A DNA stretch of 45,261 nt from Clostridiales bacterium. GTDB taxonomy: Bacteria; Bacillota; Clostridia; Oscillospirales; Oscillospiraceae. Position numbers and translations under genes: made by a program. This document shows, piece by piece, positions 7,901 to 14,468 of this stretch. The notes under the pieces are model-generated. The model was not told the origin of the DNA. It did no database searches and worked only from the letters and a program-made list of their open reading frames with translations. The stretch spans positions 1-45,261 of the forward strand of contig SFLD01000046.1 of NCBI GenBank assembly GCA_004553545.1. Direction: 5' to 3'. The first letter of the stretch is position 1, and every line of letters begins with the position of its first letter.

Positions 7901-10089
7901 GCGTCTACTGCTACGATAACCAACTTACCGAACTGAACGTCACCGGCCTCTCCTTCCTGCGCTCCGTGAGCTGCGCCAACAACCAGCTGAGCGCACTGGA
8001 CCTCCGCTACAACTACTCCCTGACGGAACTCTACTGCGAGAGGAATCAGTTGACGCGTCTGGATGTCAGCGGCTGCCCCAGCCTTACAGCCCTGTACTGC
8101 AATGATAACCAGCTGACCGAGCTGGATCTCAGCGGCAGAGCGGTCCTCCGCTCGCTGAAGTTCTCCGGCAATCCCCTGGTGACGCTGAACGCCAGCGGCT
8201 GCCGCAAGCTTCTGACGCTGGAGTGCCCCAACGGCAAGCTCAAGAGTCTGATCCTCACCGACTGCGATCATCTTGCGATCCTGAACTGCGACGGAAATCA
8301 GCTCACCACGCTGGACCTCAGCGGATGCTCCGCCCTTGACACTCTGAACTGCGGGCAGAATCAGCTTCGTTCCCTGGATCTCAGCAGCTGCGTCAAGCTG
8401 CGCAGCCTCTACTGCGAGGAAAACCAGTTCCTGACCCTGGACCTCAGCCAGAACACCCTGCTCACCGCCCTGGTCTGCCAGCCGCAGTCCGTCTCCGGCC
8501 AGCTTCCCCTGGCTCAGGGAGCGGACGGCAGCTTCCGCTATGACCTGAAGGCCCTGCTGGGTGAGGACACCGACCTCAGCCGGGTCACGATGGAGGACGG
8601 CGGCACGCTGGACCGGACGACCGGCATCGTCACCTATTCCATGGTGCCCAGCATCATCTCCTATGTCTATGACATCGGCGCCTCCACGCAGGAGGCGGGC
8701 ATGTCCGTCATCATCTCCCTGCCCCACGTCCTCAGACTGGTGACCGCCCAAAGCGCTACCTGCACCCAGACCGGCCTTCTGGCCCATTACTACTGCTCCG
8801 ATTGCGGCAAATACTTCTGGGATGAAAACGCCCAGGAAGAGACCAGCAAGGAAAACGTCACCCTCCCCGCCAAGGGGCATCGGGGCGAATGGACCGTGAC
8901 GGTGGAGCCCACCGCCAGCACCTCCGGCAGCCGGGAACTCACGTGCACAGTCTGCCGCACCAAGCTGACGGAGACCCTTCCCGCCACCGGACTCTTTGCC
9001 AGCGTCTTCCCGGACATGGTCTTCCGCGCCTATGTCACCGGCACTGTCCTGGCCAGTTCCACCGAGCCCAAGGGTGATTCTGACCTCATCACTGAAACCC
9101 AGTGGGACATGATCCGCAGCTGGCAGATCATCCGCCTCAACCGGGTAAACAGCAGCGAGGCCAAGGCCTCCTCTCTGGAGGGCATCCAGTACTTCACCGG
9201 CCTCACCGTGCTGGACTGCGCCGGAAATCAGCTCTCCACCCTGAACCTCAGTACCCTCACAAAGCTGACGCAGCTGGACTGCGGCAGGAACCGCCTCACA
9301 AGCCTGGATGTCAGCCAGAACACGCAGCTGAAGATCCTGGCCTGCGGCGAGAACGCCATCTCCTCCCTGGACCTGCGGAATAACAGCGCCCTTGAGAGCA
9401 TCGTCTGCTACAGCAACCCTCTCGGCTCCCTGCTGCTGGGGGAGAAGTCTGCTCTCACCTCCCTCATCTGCTACGATAGCCGGCTGAGATCCCTGGACCT
9501 CAGCGCCGCGCCGAAGCTGGAGATCCTGCTCTGCAGCGGCAACCAGCTCACCTCCCTGGACCTTAGCGTCAACACCGCCCTGAAGAGCGGGAGCAATGAT
9601 GTCTACTACGGCCGCCAGAAGGTGTTCTCCTCCCAGCCCGTCCAGGGCCAGGAGGACGGCAGCTATACCTTTGACCTTGGTGCCCTCCTGGGCTCCGCAG
9701 CGAAGACCGCCAATGTCACCATGGCGGACGGCGGCACGCTGGACCGGACGACCGGCATCGTTACCTATTCGCAGCAGCCCGCAGAGATCTGCTACCGCTG
9801 CAGCATCCCCGGCCGTGACGACATGGACGTCACCGTCACAGCGCTGGTCACTCAGGCGGAGATCCGGAACGACGCCATCTCCCTCACTGTCGCGGAGCAG
9901 GTGCCTCAGGTGTACTTCGCGGCCTATACCGAAAACGGGCAGATCGTCGGCATCTACGACGCCATCTGGGCCGGTGACCGCTACGTGATCCAGGCCCCGG
10001 AGAACGCCGCAAGCTACCGCTGGAAGGCTTTCTTCGCCGACGGCAGCTTCGTGCCGGAGACCTGGGCCTACGAATTCAGCTTCCAGTGA
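4939..10089 (+). CDS. Giant secreted leucine-rich-repeat protein, four modules
   Basis: A 1716-residue exported protein. The N-terminus carries a signal peptide (RTGRKLLSLLLAAVLCLSLL, ending near PILA). GTG 4939 has a GGAGG; ATG 4954 and 4969 are alternatives and the latter would begin exactly at the signal peptide. Four tandem modules each open with FPD-x-x-FR-x-YV (near nt 5110, 6470, 7645, 9000). Each then has LRRs of about 21 residues of the type LxCxxNQLTxLDLS (10, 7, 10 and 6 by eye) and a beta-rich DLSRVT...GTLD-x-x-TGIVTY unit. The first three end in a CxxC-bearing segment ending TCxxC...LP. There is no LPXTG motif, SLH domain or membrane tail, so attachment is unclear. Probably adhesion or host/surface interaction. 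Confidence 0.85.
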   Translation: MRTDEMWAFTMRTGRKLLSLLLAAVLCLSLLPLPILAEDLTIPPADTAETAADGTFGAVFPDAIFRDYVWDTVLSTSQDDKNYDSVITDAQWAAIHSWTGVAVGERDIASLAGIEHFTAMTTLYCSQNSLSTLDLSANTALQELYCDQNQLTELDLSHNVALQKLSCNRNQLTSLTVAPLAKLTLLDCGDNQLTALDVSGSTALVHLYLANNRLTALDVTQNAALKWLVCTGNPISELDLRNNPALLHLNCINCSLTELDLGANTALTTLYCDSNQLTALDVSANTALENLSCPSNQIKSLDLSTNTALTLLDCCYNQLVRLDLDANTALTSVSPYDQMPQTDIAITQTGDDYTVSLKDILGADTDLSRVTVQNNGTLDTETGIVTFPYMTAYVRYTYNTHSPDNTWMRVVLQLNHEHEMHAVNLRDATCTVYGVTQEHWECSLYNGCFPDQEGTTRLVWESVHSYPTGHDLSDWTVITATTDTTPGRMEQTCSRCKNTYVHLLPPTAATFQDIFPDDAFRAYVRDTVLKDSAVADTSILTEDQWTRIRNCFDVQVSSQGIASLEGLQYFWNLSFLNCADNQLTELPLLENPELDVLFCGINQLTSLNVSRLPGLRLLYCYENQLASLDLSANPVLESLACENNALAELDVSKNPALDSLSCNSNALTELDVSKNPQLTYLNCEDNHLTKLDLSANTVLERIFCGNNLLRSLDVASDSLLFLGCTPQGLIRTDKTPVQQANGSYAFDLKEVLNGGDPHRVTMLDDGTLDPETGIVTYPEDAFPYQIIYSYSTGEWEAMDVFLLIPHQHALTKIPVYAATCTESGCSTEHWECSLCDQCFLDEAGEQLVHWSDVHAIRMGHDRQSETILIQPTENAAGRAETTCSHCGQVFPRVLPPTNATFAAVFPDDAFRSYVTDSVLILSREGTEDTDVITDAQWETIRRCQFLSVADLGIRSLAGVEYFEDLQWLYCNGNQLTTLDLRDNAILESVYCYDNQLTELNVTGLSFLRSVSCANNQLSALDLRYNYSLTELYCERNQLTRLDVSGCPSLTALYCNDNQLTELDLSGRAVLRSLKFSGNPLVTLNASGCRKLLTLECPNGKLKSLILTDCDHLAILNCDGNQLTTLDLSGCSALDTLNCGQNQLRSLDLSSCVKLRSLYCEENQFLTLDLSQNTLLTALVCQPQSVSGQLPLAQGADGSFRYDLKALLGEDTDLSRVTMEDGGTLDRTTGIVTYSMVPSIISYVYDIGASTQEAGMSVIISLPHVLRLVTAQSATCTQTGLLAHYYCSDCGKYFWDENAQEETSKENVTLPAKGHRGEWTVTVEPTASTSGSRELTCTVCRTKLTETLPATGLFASVFPDMVFRAYVTGTVLASSTEPKGDSDLITETQWDMIRSWQIIRLNRVNSSEAKASSLEGIQYFTGLTVLDCAGNQLSTLNLSTLTKLTQLDCGRNRLTSLDVSQNTQLKILACGENAISSLDLRNNSALESIVCYSNPLGSLLLGEKSALTSLICYDSRLRSLDLSAAPKLEILLCSGNQLTSLDLSVNTALKSGSNDVYYGRQKVFSSQPVQGQEDGSYTFDLGALLGSAAKTANVTMADGGTLDRTTGIVTYSQQPAEICYRCSIPGRDDMDVTVTALVTQAEIRNDAISLTVAEQVPQVYFAAYTENGQIVGIYDAIWAGDRYVIQAPENAASYRWKAFFADGSFVPETWAYEFSFQ

Positions 10090-10113
10090 TCTCGACACGA
10101 TCCCAACAGAATC

Positions 10114-10149
10114 AACAACCCGGCGGGACGAAAGTCCCGCCGGGTTGTT
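10114..10149 (+). terminator. Intrinsic terminator of the LRR gene
   Basis: AACAACCCGGCGGGAC and GTCCCGCCGGGTTGTT form a perfect 16-bp stem with a GAAA tetraloop, 24 nt after the stop codon. The stem ends in TTGTTT. Confidence 0.9.
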
Positions 10150-10358
10150 TCCATCTCCCCATGCTGCGCCCATCTGATCCCCGGTGCAACACGGGTGCAA
10201 CAAAATCGGCTGCGGTGCAACAGATTTTGGAAAATTTTAGCCTAAAACTTGTTTTCGAGATGATATAAGGATGCAAGTTTCTTCCATACCGGAAGTTCAA
10301 ATCCTGCACAAAAGATGTTAAAAAGGCGCTATTTGCTTTGAAAACACAAGAAAACAGC
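10150..10358. other. Non-coding region, possible recombination scar next to tRNA-Val
   Basis: About 200 bases without a credible gene and with lower GC than the surroundings. It holds three copies of GGTGCAAC within 40 bases (10182-10221) and a sequence resembling the 3' half of a tRNA T-arm, AGTTCAAATCCTGCAC (about 10286-10301), whose 5' partner strand does not pair with it. That pattern fits an old attachment site beside a tRNA locus, but no integrase is present, so this is a guess. Confidence 0.3.
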
Positions 10359-10390
10359 AAAAAGCCGCGTTTCCGAAGAAACGCGGCTTT
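10359..10390 (-). terminator. Intrinsic terminator of tRNA-Val
   Basis: On the minus strand, AAAGCCGCGTTTC-TTCG-GAAACGCGGCTTT is followed by a T run directly after the encoded CCA of tRNA-Val. Confidence 0.85.
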
Positions 10391-10466
10391 GGTGGACGGT
10401 ACAGGACTCGAACCTGTGACCCCCTGCACGTCAAGCAGGTGCTCTAGCCAGCTGAGCTAACCGTCC
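10390..10466 (-). tRNA. tRNA-Val (anticodon GAC)
   Basis: The reverse complement folds as a standard cloverleaf: acceptor GGACGGT/ACCGTCC, D-arm with TAGCTCAG, anticodon stem CCTGC/GCAGG with loop TTGACGT (anticodon GAC), variable GGGTC, T-arm with GGTTCGAGTCC, discriminator A and an encoded CCA. Confidence 0.95.
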
Positions 10467-10518
10467 GAAGCGAACATGTATAAGATACACGAAAGGCGGC
10501 AATTTGTCAACAGTTTTC

Positions 10519-10547
10519 TTGCGCTTTTTCAAAAAATTTGCTATGCT
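10519..10547 (+). promoter_or_regulatory. Candidate promoter of the SDR gene
   Basis: TTGCGC at 10519-10524 and TATGCT at 10542-10547 are separated by 17 bp, about 42 bp before the start codon, within an A/T-rich stretch. Confidence 0.5.
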
Positions 10548-10589
10548 GGGGAAAGTCCTTTGAAAATCACCCATCAGGAGGTCAAGATC

Positions 10590-11324
10590 ATGCAAACTGC
10601 CGCTCTCGTTACCGGTTCCAGCCGGGGCATCGGCCGGGCCGTGGCCCTGGAGCTGGCCCGCCAGGGCTGGGATCTCTGCGTCAACTACCATGAGCGTGCC
10701 GACGCCGCCGCTGAGACCGCCCAGGCCGTCCGGGCCCTGGGCCGCCGGGCCATCACCGTCCAGGCCGACGTCTCCGACCGCTCCGCGGTGGGCGCCATGG
10801 TGGAGCGCTGCCAGGCGGAGCTGGGAGAGATCGGCGTCCTTGTCAACAACGCCGGCGTCGCCGGGCAGGCCCTCTTTCAGGACGTGGACGACGCCCTCTG
10901 GGACCGCTACTTCGGCGTGAATCTCCAGGGCGCCCGGAACACCGTCCAGGCGGTGCTGCCCGCCATGCTCCACGAAAAGCGCGGCAGCATCGTCAACATC
11001 TCCTCCATCTGGGGCCTCCGGGGCGCCAGCTGCGAGGTGACCTACTCCTGCACCAAGGCGGGCATCATCGCCCTGACCCGGTCTCTCGCCATGGAGCTGG
11101 CTCCCTCCGGCATCCGGGTGAACTGCGTGGCGCCGGGGGTCATCGAGACCGACATGGTGCGCGTTCTCGGCCAGGAGACCCTGGACCAGCTGGCCTCGGA
11201 CACTCCCCTGGGCCGCCTGGGCCAGCCGGAGGACATTGCCCACGCCGCCGCCTTCCTGGCCTCCGACAAGGCCGGGTTCATCACCGGGCAGGTGCTGACG
11301 GTGGACGGGGGCTTCATCGGCTAA
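10590..11324 (+). CDS. SDR-family NAD(P)-dependent oxidoreductase (FabG-like)
   Basis: A 244-residue classical short-chain dehydrogenase. The Rossmann cofactor motif is TGSSRGIGRA (residues 8-17), followed by NNAG, the catalytic Ser in SIVNISSIWG, the YSCTK Tyr/Lys pair and the C-terminal VNCVAPGVIETDM plus GQVLTVDGG. AGGAGG precedes the ATG by 8 nt. Length and motifs match 3-oxoacyl-ACP reductases, but it stands alone rather than in a fatty-acid cluster. It could act on another ketone or alcohol, so I give no gene symbol. It ends 9 nt before a family A hairpin element. Confidence 0.9.
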   Translation: MQTAALVTGSSRGIGRAVALELARQGWDLCVNYHERADAAAETAQAVRALGRRAITVQADVSDRSAVGAMVERCQAELGEIGVLVNNAGVAGQALFQDVDDALWDRYFGVNLQGARNTVQAVLPAMLHEKRGSIVNISSIWGLRGASCEVTYSCTKAGIIALTRSLAMELAPSGIRVNCVAPGVIETDMVRVLGQETLDQLASDTPLGRLGQPEDIAHAAAFLASDKAGFITGQVLTVDGGFIG

Positions 11325-11332
11325 TAGGATTT

Positions 11333-11486
11333 CGCCGGAATGTACCGAGGAACATTCCGGCGAGAGAACGCCCCGTGCTGTCCTTTGGACGGCACGATGG
11401 CACACGGCCCCTCCGGCATCGCCGGAGGGGCCGTGCACTTCGCTTTGGCGCAAAGAGGGTCCGGTCCCATAGGGACCGGACCCTCT
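11333..11486. repeat. Dispersed hairpin repeat, family A, copy 1
   Basis: Four hairpins in a row begin 9 nt after the SDR stop. The first is CGCCGGAATGT..ACATTCCGGCG around the loop core ACCGAGGA; then GTGCTGTCC/GGACGGCAC; then CACGGCCCCTCCGGC/GCCGGAGGGGCCGTG; then GAGGGTCCGGTCCC/GGGACCGGACCCTC. The first three recur in order at 15448-15578, downstream of the YitT gene, with paired changes in the stems. Confidence 0.75.
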
Positions 11487-11497
11487 TCACACGTCGC

Positions 11498-11612
11498 TCC
11501 GTGAGAGGGATTTTTCGCCGCGTACACGCCGCGGCGAAAAATGATCTTGTTCTTTCCGCCGGGGGCGGAAACCAGGAAGGGGCTTTCGGCCCCTTCCTGG
11601 ACTATTCCCAGG
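11498..11612. repeat. Dispersed hairpin repeat, family B, copy 2
   Basis: CTCCGTGAGAGGG leads into a long palindrome (GATTTTTCGCCGCG / CGCGGCGAAAAATGATC), then TTTCCGCC/GGCGGAAA and CCAGGAAGGGGC/GCCCCTTCCTGG hairpins. It matches 44344-44453 closely and 2690-2822 partly. The following bases, 11613-11763, hold more GC-rich palindromic sequence but no gene I can support. Confidence 0.7.
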
Positions 11613-11763
11613 ACGCTGGGACGGGAGACGTGGGGTCCCCGGTCGGCTGCCCGCTTCTATTGGGGGTACCTGCTTCCGGCTCGCCGCGAAGCGGCTTTGC
11701 CGGGGGTGGGGCCGCTGCGGCGGCAGGACGGGCGCGGACGCTTCGCTGCGCGCCGGGGACGGG

Positions 11764-12450
11764 TCAGCGGAGCGTTTGCAGGAACGCATCCACCGCCTGG
11801 TTGAACTCCGCCGGGCGCTGGTTTGCGAGAAAGTGCGTTCCGGGAAGGATCACCAGTCTCGCGCCCGGGATGCTCCCGGCGATCTTCCGGCTGTGGGACT
11901 CCCGGATCATATCCCTCGTCCCGCAGAGGACCAGCGTGGGCATCGTGATCCGCGCCAACTCATCGCACCTGATGTTGGGTTCATTCACCATCAGGCCCAG
12001 CATCTCCGCGTTTTTCCGGGCCTCCGCCGAGCGGGCGGCGAAGTGCCGCGCGATCCGGTAGCCGATCTCGATGGGAAGCTGCGTGCTCCGCTTCACCCCT
12101 GCGGGGTCCAGGTTTCCGCCGTTTAAAATCAGGGCCTTCACCCGCTCCGGATGCTCCATGGCGAACCGCATCGCGATGTTCGCCCCGTCCGAAAAGCCCA
12201 GGAGCACCGCATCCGCGATCCCGTGGATCTCCAGGAAGTCCAGGAGGTCCCGGGCGAACTGCCGGATGGTAAACGGTGCACTGCCCCTGGGGGACTTCCC
12301 GTGGCCCCGGGTATCCAGCGCGATGACACGGTATCTATCCTGGAAATGCGCGATCTGATGCCGGAAGTAAGAGCTGTCCTCCCCGTTTCCGTGCAGGAGG
12401 ATCAGCGGCTCCCCGCTCCCCTTTTCCTGATAGGACAGCGCAATGTCCAT
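11764..12450 (-). CDS. Alpha/beta-fold hydrolase
   Basis: A 228-residue alpha/beta hydrolase. It has the oxyanion-hole HGN near residue 20, nucleophile GFSDGAN (Ser about residue 97), acid GTRDMI, and His in LPGTHFLANQ. The family includes esterases, lipases, haloperoxidase-like and carboxylic-ester hydrolases; I cannot name the substrate. It starts 4 nt after the stop of the XRE-S24 regulator and so is almost certainly cotranscribed with it. That makes it the only evident structural gene in the repressor's own transcript. Confidence 0.88.
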   Translation of the reverse strand: MDIALSYQEKGSGEPLILLHGNGEDSSYFRHQIAHFQDRYRVIALDTRGHGKSPRGSAPFTIRQFARDLLDFLEIHGIADAVLLGFSDGANIAMRFAMEHPERVKALILNGGNLDPAGVKRSTQLPIEIGYRIARHFAARSAEARKNAEMLGLMVNEPNIRCDELARITMPTLVLCGTRDMIRESHSRKIAGSIPGARLVILPGTHFLANQRPAEFNQAVDAFLQTLR

Positions 12451-12454
12451 GCCC

Positions 12455-13210
12455 TTACGACTCGTCCTTCCCCGGCAGGGGCATGGTGTGGAGCATCACC
12501 CGGCCCAGGCAGACCAGGCTCCGGCCGCTCTCGGGGGGCAGCAGGATGTCCGCGTCCGCCCGCTTCCGGTTCAGGGAGAAGAGGTAGACCATGCCCAGAG
12601 GGTCCCGGTAGTACTGCTTGCAGAACATCTCCCCATCCACGCAGAAGATGCCGGCGTCGCCGCTGCGCAGGGGATCGTGGTTCACGTAGGCCACGCCGCC
12701 GTCCCGGAGGAAGGGCTCCATGGAGTCCCCCTGGATGCGCACGGCGAACTCCGCCGCCGGCGGCACGTCCCCCTGGACGGTGAGGTAATCGAAATCCTCC
12801 CCGAAGACCGGGGCGGCATAGCCCGCCGCCGCCGGGGAGCGGTAGAGGGGGATGACCCGGGGCTCCTCCTCGGGCGCGCGGGCCATCTCGTCCCGGAAGG
12901 CGCAGAGTGCCTCGGACACCGAGCGCAACGTCTCCCGCCCCGCGGGAGGCAGGGCCCGGTAGCGCTCCAAGAGCTGCCGCTCCGCCTGGCTCAGCACCTC
13001 TCCCCCGGCCCGGAAGCTGTCCTGAAAGAGGGTGTTGGGGTCCGTCCCCAGGCAGTCGAAGAGCCGTAGCAGCACTTCCTCCTTGGGGAAGCTGATATCC
13101 GCCTCATAGTTGCCCACGGTGGACTGGGAGACCCCCAGAAGGGCCGCCAGCGCCGCCTGGGACAGTCCCTGGGTCTCCCGCTTCTCCTGGACCCGTTTTC
13201 CGAAACTCAT
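12455..13210 (-). CDS. XRE-S24 repressor (CI/LexA-like)
   Basis: A 251-residue two-domain regulator. Residues 4-60 form an XRE helix-turn-helix (KRETQGLSQAALAALLGVSQ, then STVGNYE). The C-terminal half is an S24 peptidase fold with the catalytic Ser in IQGDSMEP and the Lys in MFCKQYY; the linker AAAGYAAP is a plausible self-cleavage site. The ATG at 13210 is 6 nt from GGAGGAG; the upstream in-frame ATG overlaps that site. Proteins of this build repress until RecA-DNA filaments trigger autocleavage. The promoter region carries three matching palindromes. It may be a domesticated phage or ICE repressor. Confidence 0.9.
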   Translation of the reverse strand: MSFGKRVQEKRETQGLSQAALAALLGVSQSTVGNYEADISFPKEEVLLRLFDCLGTDPNTLFQDSFRAGGEVLSQAERQLLERYRALPPAGRETLRSVSEALCAFRDEMARAPEEEPRVIPLYRSPAAAGYAAPVFGEDFDYLTVQGDVPPAAEFAVRIQGDSMEPFLRDGGVAYVNHDPLRSGDAGIFCVDGEMFCKQYYRDPLGMVYLFSLNRKRADADILLPPESGRSLVCLGRVMLHTMPLPGKDES

Positions 13211-13247
13211 ACGCATCTCCTCCGCCATCCTGTGTTCGTTCCCCTCC

Positions 13248-13276
13248 ATGATAAAGGCCGTTTCTGGTCGTGTCAA
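13248..13276 (-). promoter_or_regulatory. Promoter of the XRE-S24 repressor operon
   Basis: On the minus strand TTGACA (plus coordinates 13271-13276) and TATCAT (13248-13253) are 17 bp apart. The first operator palindrome lies immediately upstream of the -35 element. Confidence 0.85.
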
Positions 13277-13280
13277 CGGA

Positions 13281-13398
13281 AATTAACAAGAAACTTGTTA
13301 ATTTCCTCTTGACGCGCTCGAACAGATGTGCTATAGTCATCCTTGCAAACAAGATTCTTGTTAATTTAATATCTCTTAACAAGAATCTTGTTAAGAGA
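13281..13398. promoter_or_regulatory. Three repressor operators (TTAACAAG-N3-CTTGTTAA)
   Basis: Three palindromes share the half-site AACAAG with a 3-bp A/T spacer. Op1 is 13281-13303 (AATTAACAAG-AAA-CTTGTTAATT), op2 is 13348-13362 (AACAAG-ATT-CTTGTT), and op3 is 13372-13398, a perfect 27-bp palindrome centred at 13385. Centres are 63 and 30 bp apart, about six and three helical turns, so bound dimers would lie on one face and could cooperate. Op1 lies between the two divergent promoters and op2/op3 follow the plus-strand start. Confidence 0.87.
13309..13337 (+). promoter_or_regulatory. Strong divergent promoter with no evident gene
   Basis: TTGACG (13309-13314) and TATAGT (13332-13337) are 17 bp apart on the plus strand. 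Two operators lie just downstream of the expected start. The transcript would run antisense through tRNA-Tyr and tRNA-Thr; the nearest plus-strand gene starts at 13728. Confidence 0.75.
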
Positions 13399-13428
13399 AG
13401 GGGGCGGTCCCCGTTTCCGGCGGGGAAT

Positions 13429-13461
13429 AAAAAAATCACGGCGACAACCGTCGCCGTGATT
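13429..13461 (-). terminator. Intrinsic terminator of the tRNA pair
   Basis: AATCACGGCGAC and GTCGCCGTGATT form a perfect 12-bp stem (13434-13445/13450-13461); on the minus strand it runs into T7. It directly follows tRNA-Tyr. Confidence 0.88.
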
Positions 13462-13545
13462 GGTGGGAGAGGGTGGATTCGAACCACCGAAGCCGAAGGC
13501 AACAGATTTACAGTCTGCCCCATTTGACCGCTCTGGAACTCTCCC
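13461..13545 (-). tRNA. tRNA-Tyr (anticodon GTA)
   Basis: A class II tRNA of 85 nt with the long variable arm (GTTGCCTTCGGCTTC). Acceptor GGGAGAG/CTCTCCC, anticodon loop CTGTAAA (GTA), T-arm GGTTCGAATCC, discriminator A and encoded CCA. Confidence 0.95.
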
Positions 13546-13556
13546 ATATGAAATTG

Positions 13557-13632
13557 TGGAGCTGGTGGACGGATTCGAACCCCCGACCTGCTGATTACAA
13601 ATCAGCTGCTCTACCGGCTGAGCTACACCAGC
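13557..13632 (-). tRNA. tRNA-Thr (anticodon TGT)
   Basis: Cloverleaf with acceptor GCTGGTG/CACCAGC, D-arm TAGCTCAGCCGGTAGAGCA, anticodon stem GCTGA/TCAGC with loop TTTGTAA (TGT), T-arm GGTTCGAATCC, discriminator T and encoded CCA. It lies 11 nt upstream of tRNA-Tyr in the same transcript. Confidence 0.95.
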
Positions 13633-13727
13633 AAACCGGCAGCATGGACAATCTTAGCAGATTGCCCCCGATTTGTCAATCGTTTTTTTCAATGTCACAG
13701 AAATTTTTTCAGAAAGGCGGCGAGCAT

Positions 13728-13916
13728 GTGAGAGTATGCCGATCAGCAGAGGAGGAAGCCCCTCTGCACTGCAGCTTCTGCGGCAGGGAGCTGCCCCTGG
13801 GCGAGTTCTACTGGTACATCAGCGGATGGTTCCTCTGCCCGGACTGTCTGCCGGACTTCGCCCGGGCGGAGTACCAGCGCTTCCGGCTCCTCCGGGGAGA
13901 GGAGGACGCGGAATGA
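13728..13916 (+). CDS. Small zinc-ribbon-like protein (first gene of triad)
   Basis: A 62-residue protein with two CxxC knuckles, CSFCGRELPLGEFYWY and FLCPDCLPDF, spaced as in a treble-clef or zinc-ribbon fold. The GTG at 13728 is preceded by AAAGGCGG at about 10 nt; no ATG is available in frame nearby. Its stop overlaps the next start (ATGA at 13913), so translation is coupled. Family not recognised. With the next two genes it forms a tight unit ending in a sigma-70 region 4 protein, which suggests a role in transcription. Confidence 0.7.
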   Translation: MRVCRSAEEEAPLHCSFCGRELPLGEFYWYISGWFLCPDCLPDFARAEYQRFRLLRGEEDAE

Positions 13917-14146
13917 CCCTCACCGAGATCTCCCTGGGATACCAGGACAGCGCGGAGGCGCTGCGCCTGCGGCTCTGCGAGCTGCGGGCGGAGCGGAGAC
14001 GCTGCCGCACCCCCCGGCAGGTGAAGGCCATGGACCGGCGCATCCGGACCCTGACGCCCCTGCTGCGGCAGTGCCGGGAGCTGGCGCAGCTGACGGAGCA
14101 CTACTACGAAAGGAGCTACTGCCGGGATGAGCACTACCGTATCTGA
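13913..14146 (+). CDS. Small basic helical protein (second gene of triad)
   Basis: A 77-residue protein rich in Arg and Leu (ALRLRLCELRAERRRCRT, RQVKAMDRRIRTLTPLLRQCRELAQLTEHYYER) and probably all-helical, perhaps a coiled coil. It overlaps the zinc-ribbon gene by 4 nt and the sigma-like gene by 20 nt. Similar small proteins stand before sigma-like genes in phage and integrative elements of Firmicutes. I do not recognise a named family. Confidence 0.7.
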   Translation: MTLTEISLGYQDSAEALRLRLCELRAERRRCRTPRQVKAMDRRIRTLTPLLRQCRELAQLTEHYYERSYCRDEHYRI

Positions 14147-14432
14147 CGGGAGGCAGTCCCGGGGCGGCGAGATCCCCGGGGACTGGGAGCGCTGGCTGGC
14201 GGCCCAGGGCGGGGACAACGAGGAGCGGCTGCAGCGGCTGCGCCGGGGCCTGCGGCAGGCCCGGCGGGAGGAGCTGACGGAGCGGCAGCGGCAGGTGCTG
14301 GCCCTCTGCTACGACCAGGGGCTCAGCGTCACGGAGGCGGCGAGACGGCTGGGGGTGGCGCCCTCCACGGTCTCCCGGACGCTGCAGCGGGCCCGGCACC
14401 GGCTCTACCGCTGTCTCCGCTACGGACTCTGA
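14127..14432 (+). CDS. Sigma-70 region 4-like DNA-binding protein (third gene of triad)
   Basis: A 101-residue protein. The C-terminal half is a sigma-70 region 4 helix-turn-helix: LTERQRQVLALCYDQGLSVT, then EAARRLGVAPSTVSRTLQRAR. There is no region 2, so it cannot be a full sigma factor by itself. It might recognise a -35 element with a partner, or act as an activator like the small late-gene regulators of phages. It overlaps the previous gene by 20 nt, so its start is fixed by context (GGATGAGC) with moderate certainty. No terminator is obvious before the next promoter at 14469. Confidence 0.8.
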   Translation: MSTTVSDGRQSRGGEIPGDWERWLAAQGGDNEERLQRLRRGLRQARREELTERQRQVLALCYDQGLSVTEAARRLGVAPSTVSRTLQRARHRLYRCLRYGL

Positions 14433-14468
14433 CGGGGGAAGCGCCCCCAGCGGGAGCGCAGGTTTCTC

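Noticed and set aside
7528..10203. An open frame of about 890 codons on the minus strand opposite the LRR gene
   Set aside because: It mirrors the LRR periodicity in antisense and has no independent start signal; the plus frame explains the sequence fully.
10590..11324. Naming the SDR gene fabG
   Set aside because: Motifs fit, but the gene is isolated from fatty-acid genes and the SDR family is too broad to assign a substrate.
11340..11530. Conserved peptide wording (PPAMPEGPCAIVP, then NVPRYI) in minus-strand frames of both family A repeats
   Set aside because: The similarity follows from the DNA repeat itself. The frames lack starts, and changes between copies preserve base pairing better than amino acids.
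13270..13527. An 85-codon plus-strand frame across the repressor operators
   Set aside because: It translates operators, terminator and tRNA-Tyr; composition is not protein-like and there is no ribosome binding site.
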